In this document: in pieces, positions 22,449-31,257 of the stretch
Layout of the letters: every line of letters starts with the position of its first letter
How positions within the stretch are numbered: the first letter of the stretch is position 1
Source: Phycicoccus sonneratiae
GTDB taxonomy: Bacteria > Actinomycetota > Actinomycetes > Actinomycetales > Dermatophilaceae
Length of the DNA stretch: 64,000 bases
Reading direction: 5' to 3'
NCBI RefSeq assembly: GCF_016887965.1
Contig: NZ_JAFDVD010000003.1
Location: forward strand, 310,001 to 374,000
Made by a program: the position numbers and the translations under genes
The notes under the pieces: model-generated
Database searches by the model: none
What the model saw: the letters and a program-made list of their open reading frames with translations, nothing else
Told to the model about the DNA's origin: nothing

Positions 22449-25400
22449 ATGGCCCGCGTCGTCACCGCGCGCCGCCTCGCCGAGCTGACCAACCGCGAGC
22501 TCGGCGAGGTGTGCGGCACCGTCACCGTCGCGCGCGGGCTCGCGTACGCGCGCGAGGGGCGGGTCGTCGACGTCGAGGTCTCCGCCGACGGCGCGCACGC
22601 CACCGGCTGGGTCGGCGGGAGCGCCGGCGAGACGTACACGACCCGCGTCGCCCTGCGACCGCACGAGGAGGACGGCCGGCAGCCGCTGCGGCGCTGGCAC
22701 AGCCAGTGCTCGTGCCCGGTCTCCGGCGACTGCAAGCACGCCGTGGCCGTCGCGGCCCGCGTCCGCGAGCTCTCGCCCGCCCCGCTCCCCGACGAGCCGC
22801 CCACCCCGACGTGGGAGCGGGCGCTCGGCGGCCTCCTCGACGAGGACGTCCCGCGCGACGTCACCCCGGTCGGCCTGCTCCTCGAGTCGGCCGCGGCCGG
22901 CACCGGGCGGGCCCGGCTCACCGAGGACACCGGGCGCGGCCAGCTGCGGCTGCGCCCCGTCGTGCCGGGGGTGCGCGGCGCGTGGATCCGCACCGGGGTC
23001 TCCTGGGAGTCCTTCGCCGGGGGCTACTACGGCTACGGCCGCGTCACCTACCCCGACGACCACATCGACGCGCTCACCGCCATCGCCGACGCCCACCGCC
23101 GCTCGGTCCGCGCCTTCGGCTACGGCCGGATGCCCGACGCCATCCTCCTCGACCACCTCGGCTCCGGATGGGTCCAGCTGCTGCGCGCCGCCGACCGGGC
23201 CGGCGTGCGCCTGCTCACCGACCTCGCCGGCCAGGGCGAGGTCGCCTTCGCCCCCGACCCCGCCGAGCTCGTCGTCGACATCGAGCGCACCGACGACGGC
23301 GCCGCCCTCCACCCCCGGCTCGACCTGCCGGTCGGCCCCGGCACCGACACCCACCTCGTCGGCTCGCCGGCCACCGGGTTCTGGCTCCGCGACGACGACA
23401 CCCTGGTCCTCGGCGCACTCACCGAGCCGCTCGACGGCACCCGCCAGCGGCTCCTCGACCTCGGGGTCGTCGAGGTCCCCGAGGCCGACTGGGCGCGCTT
23501 CACCGTCACCCACCTGCCCGGCCTGCGGCGCAAGGCCCGCGTGCGCAGCCTCTCCCCAGAGCTCGAGCTCCCCGAGGCCGTCCCGCCCCGGCTGCACCTC
23601 GCGGTCACCGTCGAGCCGGGCCACCGCACCCACCTCGCGTGGGGCTTCCGGTACGGCGGGACGAGGGGCGTGCACGTCGCGCTCGGCTCCGACGAGCCCG
23701 ACCCGATGCGCGACCGCTCGGCCGAGCGCCGGCTCGAGGCCGAGCTGCACGGCGTCCCCGAGGTCGCCGACTTCGACGCCCTCTGGCAGGTCGTCGCGCA
23801 CCAGCCGCACCTCGTGCCCGAGGTCCGGCTGCACGCGTTCACGACGGTCGGGTTCAGCCACCTCCTGCCGGTCCTCGAGGAGCTGCCGTTCCTCGACGTC
23901 GAGGTCCACGGCGAGGTCGCCGAGTACACCGAGGTCGACGAGGCCCCGCTCATCCAGGTCTCGACGAGCGACGGGTCCGGCGGCGGGTCGGGCGCGGCCA
24001 CCGACTGGTTCGACCTCGACATCTCGGTCACCGTCGCCGGCGAGGACGTGCCGCTCGCGCCCCTCATCGAGGCCATCGCGCGCAAGCACGAGCACCTCAT
24101 CCTCGACTCCGGCACGTGGTTCGCCCTCGACCGTCCCGAGCTCGAGACGCTGCGCCGGCTCGTCGAGGAGGCGCGCTCGCTGCAGGACAAGCCCTCCGAC
24201 CCGCTGCGCATCTCGGCGGTGCACGTCGGCCTCTGGGAGGAGCTCGCGGCGCTCGGGGTCGTCGAGGAGCAGAGCGAGCGCTGGACGCGCACGGTCGGCC
24301 GCCTCGTCGACAGCGGCCACCTCGCGCCGGCCGAGGTCCCGGCCGGGCTCGACGCCACGCTGCGGCCCTACCAGGTCGAGGGGTTCCGCTGGCTCTCGAT
24401 GCTCTGGGACTGCGGCCTCGGCGGGGTCCTCGCCGACGACATGGGTCTCGGCAAGACCGTGCAGATGCTCGCGATGGTGCTGCGCGCCCACGAGCTCGGC
24501 GAGCTCGAGCACCCGGTGCTCGTCGTCGCGCCGACCTCGGTGCTGTCCACGTGGGCGGGCGAGGCCGCGCGGTTCGCGCCCTCGCTGCGCACGGCCGTCG
24601 TCGAGCGCACCCGCGGCAAGGACCGCCGCAGCCTCGCGGCCGCCATCGGGGACGCGCAGGTGGTCATCACGTCGTACACGGTGGCCCGCATCGACGAGGA
24701 ACAGTGGCGCTCACGGCCGTGGGGCGCGGTCGTCCTCGACGAGGCGCAGTTCGTCAAGAACCACCAGGCCAAGACCTACCAGGCCGTCCGGCGCCTCTCT
24801 GCCAGAGCGAAGTTCGCGATCACCGGTACGCCGCTGGAGAACTCGCTGATGGATCTCTGGTCGCTGCTGTCCATCGTGGCGCCGGGGCTGCACCCGAAGC
24901 CGGGGGCGTTCAAGGAGCAGTGGGCGAATCCCATCGAGCGCGACGGCGACGCCGACCGGCTGGCCACGCTGCGTCGGCGCATCCGCCCGCTGATGCTCCG
25001 GCGCACCAAGGAGTCGGTCGCCACCGAGCTGCCGCCCAAGCAGGAGCAGGTGCTCACCGTCGACCTGCACCCGCGGCACCGGGCGGTCTACGACCGGCAC
25101 CTCCAGCGCGAGCGGCAGCGGCTGCTCGGGCTCATCGACGACCTCGACGGCAACCGGATGGCGGTGCTCCGGGCGCTCACCGCGCTGCGCCAGCTCTCCC
25201 TCGACCCCGCGCTCGTCGACGAGCAGTACGTCGGGCTCGCCGACTCGGCGAAGGTCGACGCGCTCGTCGAGCACGTCACCGAGCTGGCCGGCGAGGGGCA
25301 CCGCGCGCTCGTGTTCTCGCAGTTCACCGGCTTCCTCGGCATCGTCCGCCGGCGGCTCGAGGCCGAGGGCATCGCCTACGAGTACCTCGACGGGCGCACC

Positions 25401-25751
25401 CGCGACCGCGCCGACCGGATCGCGGCCTTCCGTGACGGCGAGGCACCGGTCTTCCTCATCTCCCTCAAGGCCGGCGGCTTCGGCCTCACCCTCACCGAGG
25501 CCGACTACGTCTTCGTCCTCGACCCGTGGTGGAACCCCGCCGCCGAGGCCCAGGCCATCGACCGCGCGCACCGCATCGGGCAGACCAAGCCGGTCAACGT
25601 CTACCGGTTGGTGTCGCGGAACACGGTCGAGGAGAAGGTCATCGCCCTCCAGGAGCGCAAGCGCGACCTCTTCACCAAGGTCGTCGACGAGGGTGCGGCC
25701 CTCAGTCGGGCCCTGACCGCCGACGACCTGCGCGGCCTCCTCGCCGACTGA
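22449..25751 (+). CDS. SWIM zinc-finger SNF2-family helicase
   Basis: 1100 residues. An N-terminal SWIM motif C87-x-C89-x5-C95-x-H97 (CSCPVSGDCKH) is followed by a roughly 550-residue accessory region and then a complete SNF2 ATPase. Motif I is ADDMGLGKT with Lys669, motif II is DEAQ at Asp764, and the second lobe ends with VLDPWWNPAAEAQAIDRAHR and IGQTKPVNVYRL. This is the long bacterial RapA/HepA-like DEAD/SNF2 protein with an N-terminal SWIM domain that is widespread in Actinobacteria. A role in DNA or RNA-polymerase remodelling is presumed from family. The ATG at 22449 has GAGGAGGGG upstream. The lone gene is closed by paired hairpins. Confidence 0.93.
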   Translation: MARVVTARRLAELTNRELGEVCGTVTVARGLAYAREGRVVDVEVSADGAHATGWVGGSAGETYTTRVALRPHEEDGRQPLRRWHSQCSCPVSGDCKHAVAVAARVRELSPAPLPDEPPTPTWERALGGLLDEDVPRDVTPVGLLLESAAAGTGRARLTEDTGRGQLRLRPVVPGVRGAWIRTGVSWESFAGGYYGYGRVTYPDDHIDALTAIADAHRRSVRAFGYGRMPDAILLDHLGSGWVQLLRAADRAGVRLLTDLAGQGEVAFAPDPAELVVDIERTDDGAALHPRLDLPVGPGTDTHLVGSPATGFWLRDDDTLVLGALTEPLDGTRQRLLDLGVVEVPEADWARFTVTHLPGLRRKARVRSLSPELELPEAVPPRLHLAVTVEPGHRTHLAWGFRYGGTRGVHVALGSDEPDPMRDRSAERRLEAELHGVPEVADFDALWQVVAHQPHLVPEVRLHAFTTVGFSHLLPVLEELPFLDVEVHGEVAEYTEVDEAPLIQVSTSDGSGGGSGAATDWFDLDISVTVAGEDVPLAPLIEAIARKHEHLILDSGTWFALDRPELETLRRLVEEARSLQDKPSDPLRISAVHVGLWEELAALGVVEEQSERWTRTVGRLVDSGHLAPAEVPAGLDATLRPYQVEGFRWLSMLWDCGLGGVLADDMGLGKTVQMLAMVLRAHELGELEHPVLVVAPTSVLSTWAGEAARFAPSLRTAVVERTRGKDRRSLAAAIGDAQVVITSYTVARIDEEQWRSRPWGAVVLDEAQFVKNHQAKTYQAVRRLSARAKFAITGTPLENSLMDLWSLLSIVAPGLHPKPGAFKEQWANPIERDGDADRLATLRRRIRPLMLRRTKESVATELPPKQEQVLTVDLHPRHRAVYDRHLQRERQRLLGLIDDLDGNRMAVLRALTALRQLSLDPALVDEQYVGLADSAKVDALVEHVTELAGEGHRALVFSQFTGFLGIVRRRLEAEGIAYEYLDGRTRDRADRIAAFRDGEAPVFLISLKAGGFGLTLTEADYVFVLDPWWNPAAEAQAIDRAHRIGQTKPVNVYRLVSRNTVEEKVIALQERKRDLFTKVVDEGAALSRALTADDLRGLLAD

Positions 25752-25769
25752 CCCGACCGCCGTTCCGCT

Positions 25770-25817
25770 GGTTCGAGGTGAACGGCGACCCGATCCCGGT
25801 CGGGTTTCACCTCGACC
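25770..25817. repeat. first of two tandem intergenic hairpins
   Basis: GGTTCGAGGTGAA (25770-25782) pairs with TTCACCTCGACC (25806-25817), with one bulge. The arm word TTCGAGGTGAA is shared with the second hairpin, so the two are related copies. Confidence 0.6.
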
Positions 25818-25830
25818 CGGCGTGCCCTCC

Positions 25831-25885
25831 CGCGGTTCGAGGTGAAAGCCGACCGTCACAGGGTCCCTTTTCACCTCGAACCGCG
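25831..25885. terminator. second intergenic hairpin, perfect 17-base arms
   Basis: CGCGGTTCGAGGTGAAA (25831-25847) pairs perfectly with 25869-25885; the loop is 21 bases. It lies between the convergent helicase and fumarase genes, 13 bases from the fumarase stop, fitting a bidirectional terminator. Confidence 0.65.
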
Positions 25886-25897
25886 CTGACGGCGGGG

Positions 25898-27319
25898 TCA
25901 GTCGGGGCGAGTCATCGCCTCGGGGTCGACCCACCGGTCGTAGTCCTCCGCCGACACCGACCCCGACGCCAGCGCCGCCTCCCGCAACGTCGACCCGTCG
26001 CGGTGCGCCTGCTTGGCGATGGCCGCCGAGGCGTCGTACCCGATGTGCGGCGCGAGGGCGGTGACGAGCATGAGGTCGGCGTCGAGGTGCTCGGCGATGC
26101 GCCCCCGGTCGGCCTCCAGCCCCAGCACGCAGTGCTCGCGGAACGAGCGGCACGCGTCCGAGACCAGCCGCACCGACTCGAGCACCGCGTGCGCCATGAC
26201 CGGCGTGAAGACGTTGAGCTGGAAGTTGCCCTGCGTCCCGGCGAAGCCCACCGTCGCGTCGTTGCCGAAGACCCGCGTGACGACCATCGTCATCGCCTCG
26301 GACTGGGTGGGGTTCACCTTGCCCGGCATGATCGAGGACCCCGGCTCGTTCTCGGGGATGCGCAGCTCGCCGATGCCCGTCCGCGGCCCGGACGCCAGCC
26401 AGCGCACGTCGTTGGCCAGCTTCATCAGCCCGCCGGCCAGCGTCCGCAGCGCCGACGACACGGCCACGAGCCCGTCGTGCGCCGCGAGCTGCACGAAGAG
26501 GTTGTCGGCCTGGTGGAACGCGAGCCCGGTCTCCTCCGACAGGTGGCGCGCCACCGCCGGCCCGAACGCCGCCGGCGCGTTGAGCCCCGTCCCCACCGCC
26601 GTCCCGCCGATGGCCAGCGCCAGCACGCGCTCCCCCGCGTGCCGCACGTCGGCCTGGGCCTCGCGCAGCTGCCCGGCCCAGGCGCCCACCTCCTGTCCGA
26701 GGGTCACCGGCGTCGCGTCCTGGAGGTGGGTGCGCCCCACCTTGACGACGTCCGCGTACTCGGCGGCCTTCGCGTCCAGCGCCTCGCAGAGCGCGTCGAC
26801 GGCCGGGTGCAGCCGCTCGGCGAGCTCCAGCGCCACCGCGACGTGCACCGCCGTCGGGAAGGTGTCGTTGCTCGACTGGCTGCGGTTGACGTGGTCGTTC
26901 GGGTGCACCGGCTCCTTCGACCCGAGCACCCCGCCGAGCAGCTCGATCGCCCGGTTGGCGACGACCTCGTTGGCGTTCATGTTCGACTGCGTGCCCGACC
27001 CGGTCTGGAAGACGACGAGCGGGAAGTGCTCGTCGAGGTCGCCGCGGGCCACCTCGTCGGCGGCCTCGACCACCGCTCGCGCCACGTCGTCGGGGAGCAG
27101 CCCGAGCTCGGCGTTGGCCAGCGCGGCCGCCTTCTTGAGCAGCCCGAGGCCGCGGACGACCGGCCGGCCCCAGACGAAGGTGTCGCGGCCGATGTCGAAG
27201 TGCTCGAGGCTGCGCTGGGTCTGCGCGCCCCAGTACCGGTCGGCGGCGACCTCGACCGTCCCCATCGTGTCGCGCTCGGTGCGCGTCGCCGCGCCGGCCG
27301 GACCCTGCTGCGTCGTCAT
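25898..27319 (-). CDS. fumC: class II fumarate hydratase
   Basis: 473 residues, fumarase/aspartase superfamily. The family signature [13 protein letters not shown] is intact and carries the catalytic Ser loop. [29 protein letters not shown] and the N-terminal [19 protein letters not shown] are diagnostic of FumC. It catalyses fumarate + water to malate in the TCA cycle. The ATG at 27317-27319 with GGAGG just upstream is used; a longer frame exists but is not family-like. Aspartase is the other family member with this signature, but FumC wording fits better. Confidence 0.94.
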   Translation of the reverse strand: MTTQQGPAGAATRTERDTMGTVEVAADRYWGAQTQRSLEHFDIGRDTFVWGRPVVRGLGLLKKAAALANAELGLLPDDVARAVVEAADEVARGDLDEHFPLVVFQTGSGTQSNMNANEVVANRAIELLGGVLGSKEPVHPNDHVNRSQSSNDTFPTAVHVAVALELAERLHPAVDALCEALDAKAAEYADVVKVGRTHLQDATPVTLGQEVGAWAGQLREAQADVRHAGERVLALAIGGTAVGTGLNAPAAFGPAVARHLSEETGLAFHQADNLFVQLAAHDGLVAVSSALRTLAGGLMKLANDVRWLASGPRTGIGELRIPENEPGSSIMPGKVNPTQSEAMTMVVTRVFGNDATVGFAGTQGNFQLNVFTPVMAHAVLESVRLVSDACRSFREHCVLGLEADRGRIAEHLDADLMLVTALAPHIGYDASAAIAKQAHRDGSTLREAALASGSVSAEDYDRWVDPEAMTRPD

Positions 27320-27503
27320 CCCTCCACGGTAGGCCGCCCGCGGCCACGCACCGGCCCGGGGACCCCGACGAGAGACGTGCGACACGGACCCGTCCGGACC
27401 CTCCCCTGACGAGGCAGGTTCTGGGACACTGGCCCTCTGCCCACCGCAGCGTCGCGAGCCGGGTCACCGGAGTCGTGGCGTCCGCCCGACCGAGGGAGGC
27501 CCC

Positions 27504-28277
27504 GTGCCCCGGCTCGACCCCGTGCCGCCCGGCCCCAGCGCACCGACGCTGTGGATGGCCCGGCGCGAGTGGCGCGCGGCCCTCGAGCTGGCGACCTCGG
27601 CGGTCCGCACCCGTAACGTCGCGGGCTGGCCGACGGGCGACGGGCACCCGGTGGTCGTCCTCCCGGGCTTCCTCGCCGGCCCGGAGTCCACCGTCTTCCT
27701 CCGCCAGCACCTGCGCCGGCTGGGCTACCGCGTCCACGACTGGCGCCAGGGCCGCAACCTCGGCGCGAGCCCCGAGCTCGCCGAGCGCCTCGAGGAGCTC
27801 CTCCTTGAGGTCCACGACCGCTACGGGCGCCGGGTCAGCCTCGTCGGCTGGAGCGCGGGCGGGGTCTACGCCCGCGAAATGGCCCGCGCGCTGCCCGACT
27901 ACACGCGCGGCGTCATCACCCTCGGCAGCCCGTTCCGCCACCACCCGGCCGCCACGCGGGCCTGGGCGATGTACCGGGTGATGAACCGCCACAACCTCGA
28001 CCTGATGTTCACCGAGGAGGCGCTCGCACTGCGCGCCCAGCCGCTCCCCGTCCCCACGACGAGCATCTACTCGCGCGCCGACGGCATCGTCGCGTGGCAG
28101 TGCTGCGTCGCCGACCCGGCGCCGCGCACCGAGAACGTCGAGGTCTCGGCCACGCACCTCGGGTACGGGCACCAGCTCGAGACGCTGCACGTCATCGCCG
28201 ACCGGCTCGCGCAGCCCGAGGACACCTGGGCGCCCTACGCCGGGGGCACCCCGACGCCGCACGACGAGGCGGTCTGA
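27504..28277 (+). CDS. alpha/beta hydrolase linked to a wax ester/TAG synthase
   Basis: 257 residues. The nucleophile elbow is GWSAGG with Ser117, and the oxyanion segment is VVLPGFLAGP. It also has a late Asp region (SIYSRADGIVAW) and His in LGYGHQLETLHVIAD. The lid is small. The GTG start at 27504 follows GGGAGG. The WS/DGAT gene begins five bases after its stop, so it is probably a lipase or esterase working on neutral lipid or acyl substrates; substrate unproven. Confidence 0.88.
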   Translation: MPRLDPVPPGPSAPTLWMARREWRAALELATSAVRTRNVAGWPTGDGHPVVVLPGFLAGPESTVFLRQHLRRLGYRVHDWRQGRNLGASPELAERLEELLLEVHDRYGRRVSLVGWSAGGVYAREMARALPDYTRGVITLGSPFRHHPAATRAWAMYRVMNRHNLDLMFTEEALALRAQPLPVPTTSIYSRADGIVAWQCCVADPAPRTENVEVSATHLGYGHQLETLHVIADRLAQPEDTWAPYAGGTPTPHDEAV

Positions 28278-28282
28278 GCGGC

Positions 28283-29683
28283 GTGGCGCGCACGCGCTGG
28301 GCCAGTCCGCTCGACGCCATCTTCCTCATCGGGGAGACCCCCGAGACACTGATGCACGTCGGGTCGCTGCTGCACTTCTCCTACCCCGAGGGCGAGGACG
28401 ACGGCTTCCTGCGCGACCTCGTCGCCGACGTCCGCTCGAGCGCGGTCGAGCTGCCGTGGACCCTGCGCCTGCAGACCCGACGGGTCATGCGCCAGCCGGT
28501 GCACCGCTGGGTCGAGGACGAGCGGTTCGACATCGACTACCACGTGCGCCACTCGGCACTACCCGCCCGGGGCGGCGAACGAGAGCTCGGCGTGCTCGTC
28601 TCGCGGCTGCACTCCAACCAGCTCGACTTCCGTCGCCCGCCGTGGGAGATGACCTTCATCGAGGGCGTCGGGCCGGGCCGGTTCGCCGTCTACACGAAGA
28701 TCCACCACAGCCTCGTCGACGGGTACACGGGCGCGCGGATCCTCCAGCGCGGCCTCTCGGAGGACCCGGCCGACCGCACCCATCCACACTTCCTCGGCCT
28801 CGCGCGCCGGCCCCGGCCCGAGGGCGAGTCCCGCGAACCGGTCGGCGACGTCGCCTCGATCCTGCGCAGCGTCTCGGCGTCGGTGACCTCGCTGCCGGCG
28901 GTCGCGCGCACCCTCGTCGAGACCCAGCTGCGCCGCGGGCAGACCTCGACGCGGGCGGTCACCTCGTACCAGGCGCCGATGAGCATCCTCAACGGCCCGA
29001 CCGGGCGCTCGCGCCGGTTCGCCACCCAGCAGTACGACCTCGAGCGGCTGCGGGCCGTCGCCCGCGCCCGGAACGCCACCCTCAACGACGTCCTCATGGC
29101 GATCTGCGCGGGCGGGCTGCGGCGCTTCCTCGACGGCCTCGAGGCCCTCCCCGACCGGCCGCTCGTGGCCTTCGTGCCCGTCAACGTCCGCGCCCCCGAG
29201 AGCGAGGGCGGCGGCAACTACGTCGGGGCGACGCTCGTCTCGCTCGCGACGGACATCGAGGACCCGCTCGCCCGGCTCGCGGCCATCACCTCCTCGTCGC
29301 GGGCGGCCAAGGGCCGGATGCGCGGGATGGGCGGCGACGCGGTCATCGCCTACAGCGCCCTGCTCCTCGCCCCGGCCGGGCTCCAGGTGGCCCGGGCGAT
29401 GAGCGGCCTGCCGCTGCCCGGTCCGCTGACCCTCAACGTCTGCATCTCGAACGTGCCGGGGCCGACCAAGCCGCTCTACTGGCGCGGGGCCCGGCTCGAC
29501 GCCACCTACCCGGTGTCGATCCCCGGGCACTCGATGGCGCTGAACATCACGGCCCAGTCCTACGCGGGCACGCTGAACCTCGGCTTCATCGGCGACCGCG
29601 AGGCGCTGCCGCACCTGCAGCGCCTCGCCGTGCACACCGGAGAGGCCCTCGCCGACCTCGAGCGCGAGGCCGGGACCGCCTGA
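28283..29683 (+). CDS. wax ester synthase/diacylglycerol acyltransferase (WS/DGAT)
   Basis: 466 residues. The catalytic motif HHxxxDG is present as His141-His142-Ser-Leu-Val-Asp146-Gly. The later NVCISNVPGPTKPLYWRGARL and AQSYAGTLNLGFIGD are the conserved C-terminal blocks. The enzyme joins acyl-CoA to diacylglycerol or a fatty alcohol, making storage lipid at the inner face of the membrane. The GTG start at 28283 begins with DAIFLIGETPETLMHVGSLL, the expected N terminus. It forms an operon with the hydrolase upstream. Confidence 0.93.
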   Translation: MARTRWASPLDAIFLIGETPETLMHVGSLLHFSYPEGEDDGFLRDLVADVRSSAVELPWTLRLQTRRVMRQPVHRWVEDERFDIDYHVRHSALPARGGERELGVLVSRLHSNQLDFRRPPWEMTFIEGVGPGRFAVYTKIHHSLVDGYTGARILQRGLSEDPADRTHPHFLGLARRPRPEGESREPVGDVASILRSVSASVTSLPAVARTLVETQLRRGQTSTRAVTSYQAPMSILNGPTGRSRRFATQQYDLERLRAVARARNATLNDVLMAICAGGLRRFLDGLEALPDRPLVAFVPVNVRAPESEGGGNYVGATLVSLATDIEDPLARLAAITSSSRAAKGRMRGMGGDAVIAYSALLLAPAGLQVARAMSGLPLPGPLTLNVCISNVPGPTKPLYWRGARLDATYPVSIPGHSMALNITAQSYAGTLNLGFIGDREALPHLQRLAVHTGEALADLEREAGTA

Positions 29684-29696
29684 GCCGCAGCCCGAC

Positions 29697-30119
29697 TCAG
29701 CCCTGGGTGCCCTCGCCGGTGCCGATGTTGACCATCCACGAGATGCCGTAGCGGTCGGTGAGGGCGCCGAACTCGTCGCCCCACATCTGCTTCTCGAGCG
29801 GCATGGTCACCGTGGCGCCCTCCGCGAGGCCCTCCCAGTAGCCCCGCAGCTTCTCGTCGTCGCCGCTCAGCGACACGTGGACGTTGGAGGCGGCCGTGCC
29901 GCCGCCCTCCTGGCCCGGGGGCATGTCGGAGCCCATGAGCACGAAGCCGTCGTCGGTGGCCAGGTAGGCGTGCATCACGCCGTCGGCGCCGTCGCCCTCC
30001 ATGCCGTACTGCCCGAAGGTCATGATGTCGAGCTGCCCGCCGAGGACCTGCTGGTAGAAGGTCATCGCCTCGCGGGCCGTGCCGTCGAAGTTGAGGTAGG
30101 GGTTGAGCTGGCTGGCCAT
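29697..30119 (-). CDS. PhnB-like VOC protein
   Basis: 140 residues, PhnB/3-demethylubiquinone-methyltransferase-like branch of the VOC superfamily: LNPYLNFDGTAREAMTFYQQ, VLGGQLDIMTFGQYG, HAYLATDDGFVLMGSDMPP, and late FGALTDRYGISWMVN. Enzymatic activity is unknown for nearly all such proteins. The ATG start is at 30117-30119. Convergent with WS/DGAT, 13 bases apart. Confidence 0.9.
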   Translation of the reverse strand: MASQLNPYLNFDGTAREAMTFYQQVLGGQLDIMTFGQYGMEGDGADGVMHAYLATDDGFVLMGSDMPPGQEGGGTAASNVHVSLSGDDEKLRGYWEGLAEGATVTMPLEKQMWGDEFGALTDRYGISWMVNIGTGEGTQG

Positions 30120-30242
30120 GGTGGTCTCCCTGCGTCCGTCGTCGCTGACGCCTGGTGACGCTACGCCGGTGCGCCGACAGCGACCAGACCCTCGCCGGTC
30201 CCGACCCTTGCCGCGCGGAGCGGCGGGGAGGACCATCGCGGG

Positions 30243-30677
30243 ATGACGACCCTCTACGAGCAGGCCGGGGGCGCCGAGGGGATGCTCGCGCTGTCGCACG
30301 CGTGGCACGCGCGCTGCCTCGCCGACCCCGTCGCCGCGCACCCGTTCGAGCACCCGGGCCACCCCGAGCACGTCGAGCGGCTCGCCGCCTACTGGGGCGA
30401 GGCCCTCGGCGGACCGCCCGCCTACACGGACGGGATGGGCGACGAGGCCCACGTCAGCCGGATGCACGCCGGCGAGGGCGAGCACGCCGAGCTGGACCGC
30501 GCCTGCATCGCCTGCTTCGACGTCGCGATGACGGACGTCGGCCTCACCACCGACCCGCTGCGCACCGAGCTGCACGACTACTTCGTGTGGAGCACGGGGC
30601 GGCTGTCGGCGCACCCGGGATCGGCCGACCGCATCGCGGACGACCTCACCGTGCCGCGGTGGCCGCAGCCGGGGTGA
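30243..30677 (+). CDS. group II truncated-haemoglobin-like globin
   Basis: 144 residues. It has the compressed globin fold of the GlbO type: LYEQAGGAEGMLALSHAWHAR, the E-helix region HPGHPEHVERLAAYWGEALGG, and the likely proximal His in SRMHAG. The N-terminal segment is typical but the usual Tyr B10 is not obvious. It probably binds haem and O2 or NO; physiological role unknown. The ATG follows GGGGAGGA. It is convergent with the PPOX gene downstream. Confidence 0.85.
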   Translation: MTTLYEQAGGAEGMLALSHAWHARCLADPVAAHPFEHPGHPEHVERLAAYWGEALGGPPAYTDGMGDEAHVSRMHAGEGEHAELDRACIACFDVAMTDVGLTTDPLRTELHDYFVWSTGRLSAHPGSADRIADDLTVPRWPQPG

Positions 30678-30686
30678 GCCCCGCGG

Positions 30687-31172
30687 TCAGAGGTCGACGG
30701 TGTGGCTCTCCCCGGGCTCGGGCTGCTCGCCGGTGACCCGGGCCCTGACCATCTCGACGACCGTCGCGACCCGGCCGGGGCTGTCCCAGTACTGCGCGGT
30801 CTCTCCGTCGATGCGGATGACGGCGACCTCCGGGTCCTCCGGCTCCTTCTGGAACCACGTCTTCGCGAACTCGTTCCAGAGCTCGCGCGCCTTGGCGGGG
30901 TCGCGACGGACCTCCGCCGTGCCGGCGACCGACACCCACGCCCCCTCCTTCGTGAAGGCGACGTTGACCCGGGAGTGGGCCTCGATCTCGTGGGCCGGCG
31001 CGCTGTCGGCGAGGGCGAGGAACCAGAAGGTCCCGTCGTCGTCGACCTCCTGCAGCGTCATCGGTCGCGACGTCAGGGCGCCCGACTCGGTGTGCACCGT
31101 GGTGAGCATCGCCGTGCGCTGGTCCTCGACGAGCTCCTTGACGTGGGCGGTGCCGTTCTCGTGGCGGGTCAT
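30687..31172 (-). CDS. pyridoxamine 5'-phosphate oxidase-like (general stress protein 26) family
   Basis: 161 residues, split-barrel flavin-binding fold. Diagnostic segments are AMLTTVHTESGALTSRPMTLQEVDDDGTFWFL, ALADSAPAHEIEAHSRVNVAF and WVSVAGTAEVRRD. It is a paralogue of the protein at 48632-49126. Members bind FMN or F420 or nothing known; this sub-branch is often stress-induced. The ATG at 31170-31172 is used because the longer frame overlaps the gnd stop region. Confidence 0.9.
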   Translation of the reverse strand: MTRHENGTAHVKELVEDQRTAMLTTVHTESGALTSRPMTLQEVDDDGTFWFLALADSAPAHEIEAHSRVNVAFTKEGAWVSVAGTAEVRRDPAKARELWNEFAKTWFQKEPEDPEVAVIRIDGETAQYWDSPGRVATVVEMVRARVTGEQPEPGESHTVDL

Positions 31173-31257
31173 CGGTGCTCCTTCGTCGATCTGTGGTGCT
31201 GGTGGTGTGAGGGGTACCCGCCCGGCGTCCGCGCCACACGGCACGGCCCGTCGGTGC

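Noticed and set aside
21494-25435. A 1313-residue plus-strand frame
   Set aside because: It is Arg/Pro/Ala-rich and is an out-of-frame shadow of the sensor kinase and SNF2 helicase, both of which have full motifs in their own frames.
22449-25751. The SWIM-SNF2 protein as part of a phage-defence island
   Set aside because: No partner nuclease, methylase or other defence gene is near, and such helicases are common lone genes in Actinobacteria.
26013-27332. A 439-residue plus-strand frame opposite fumarase
   Set aside because: Ser/Thr/Arg-rich antisense shadow; fumarase has its full signature on the other strand.
31205-31225. GGGGTACCC near 31213 as a fifth CsoR/CstR operator
   Set aside because: It lacks the outer ATAC/GTAT parts and the -10 overlap found at the other four sites.
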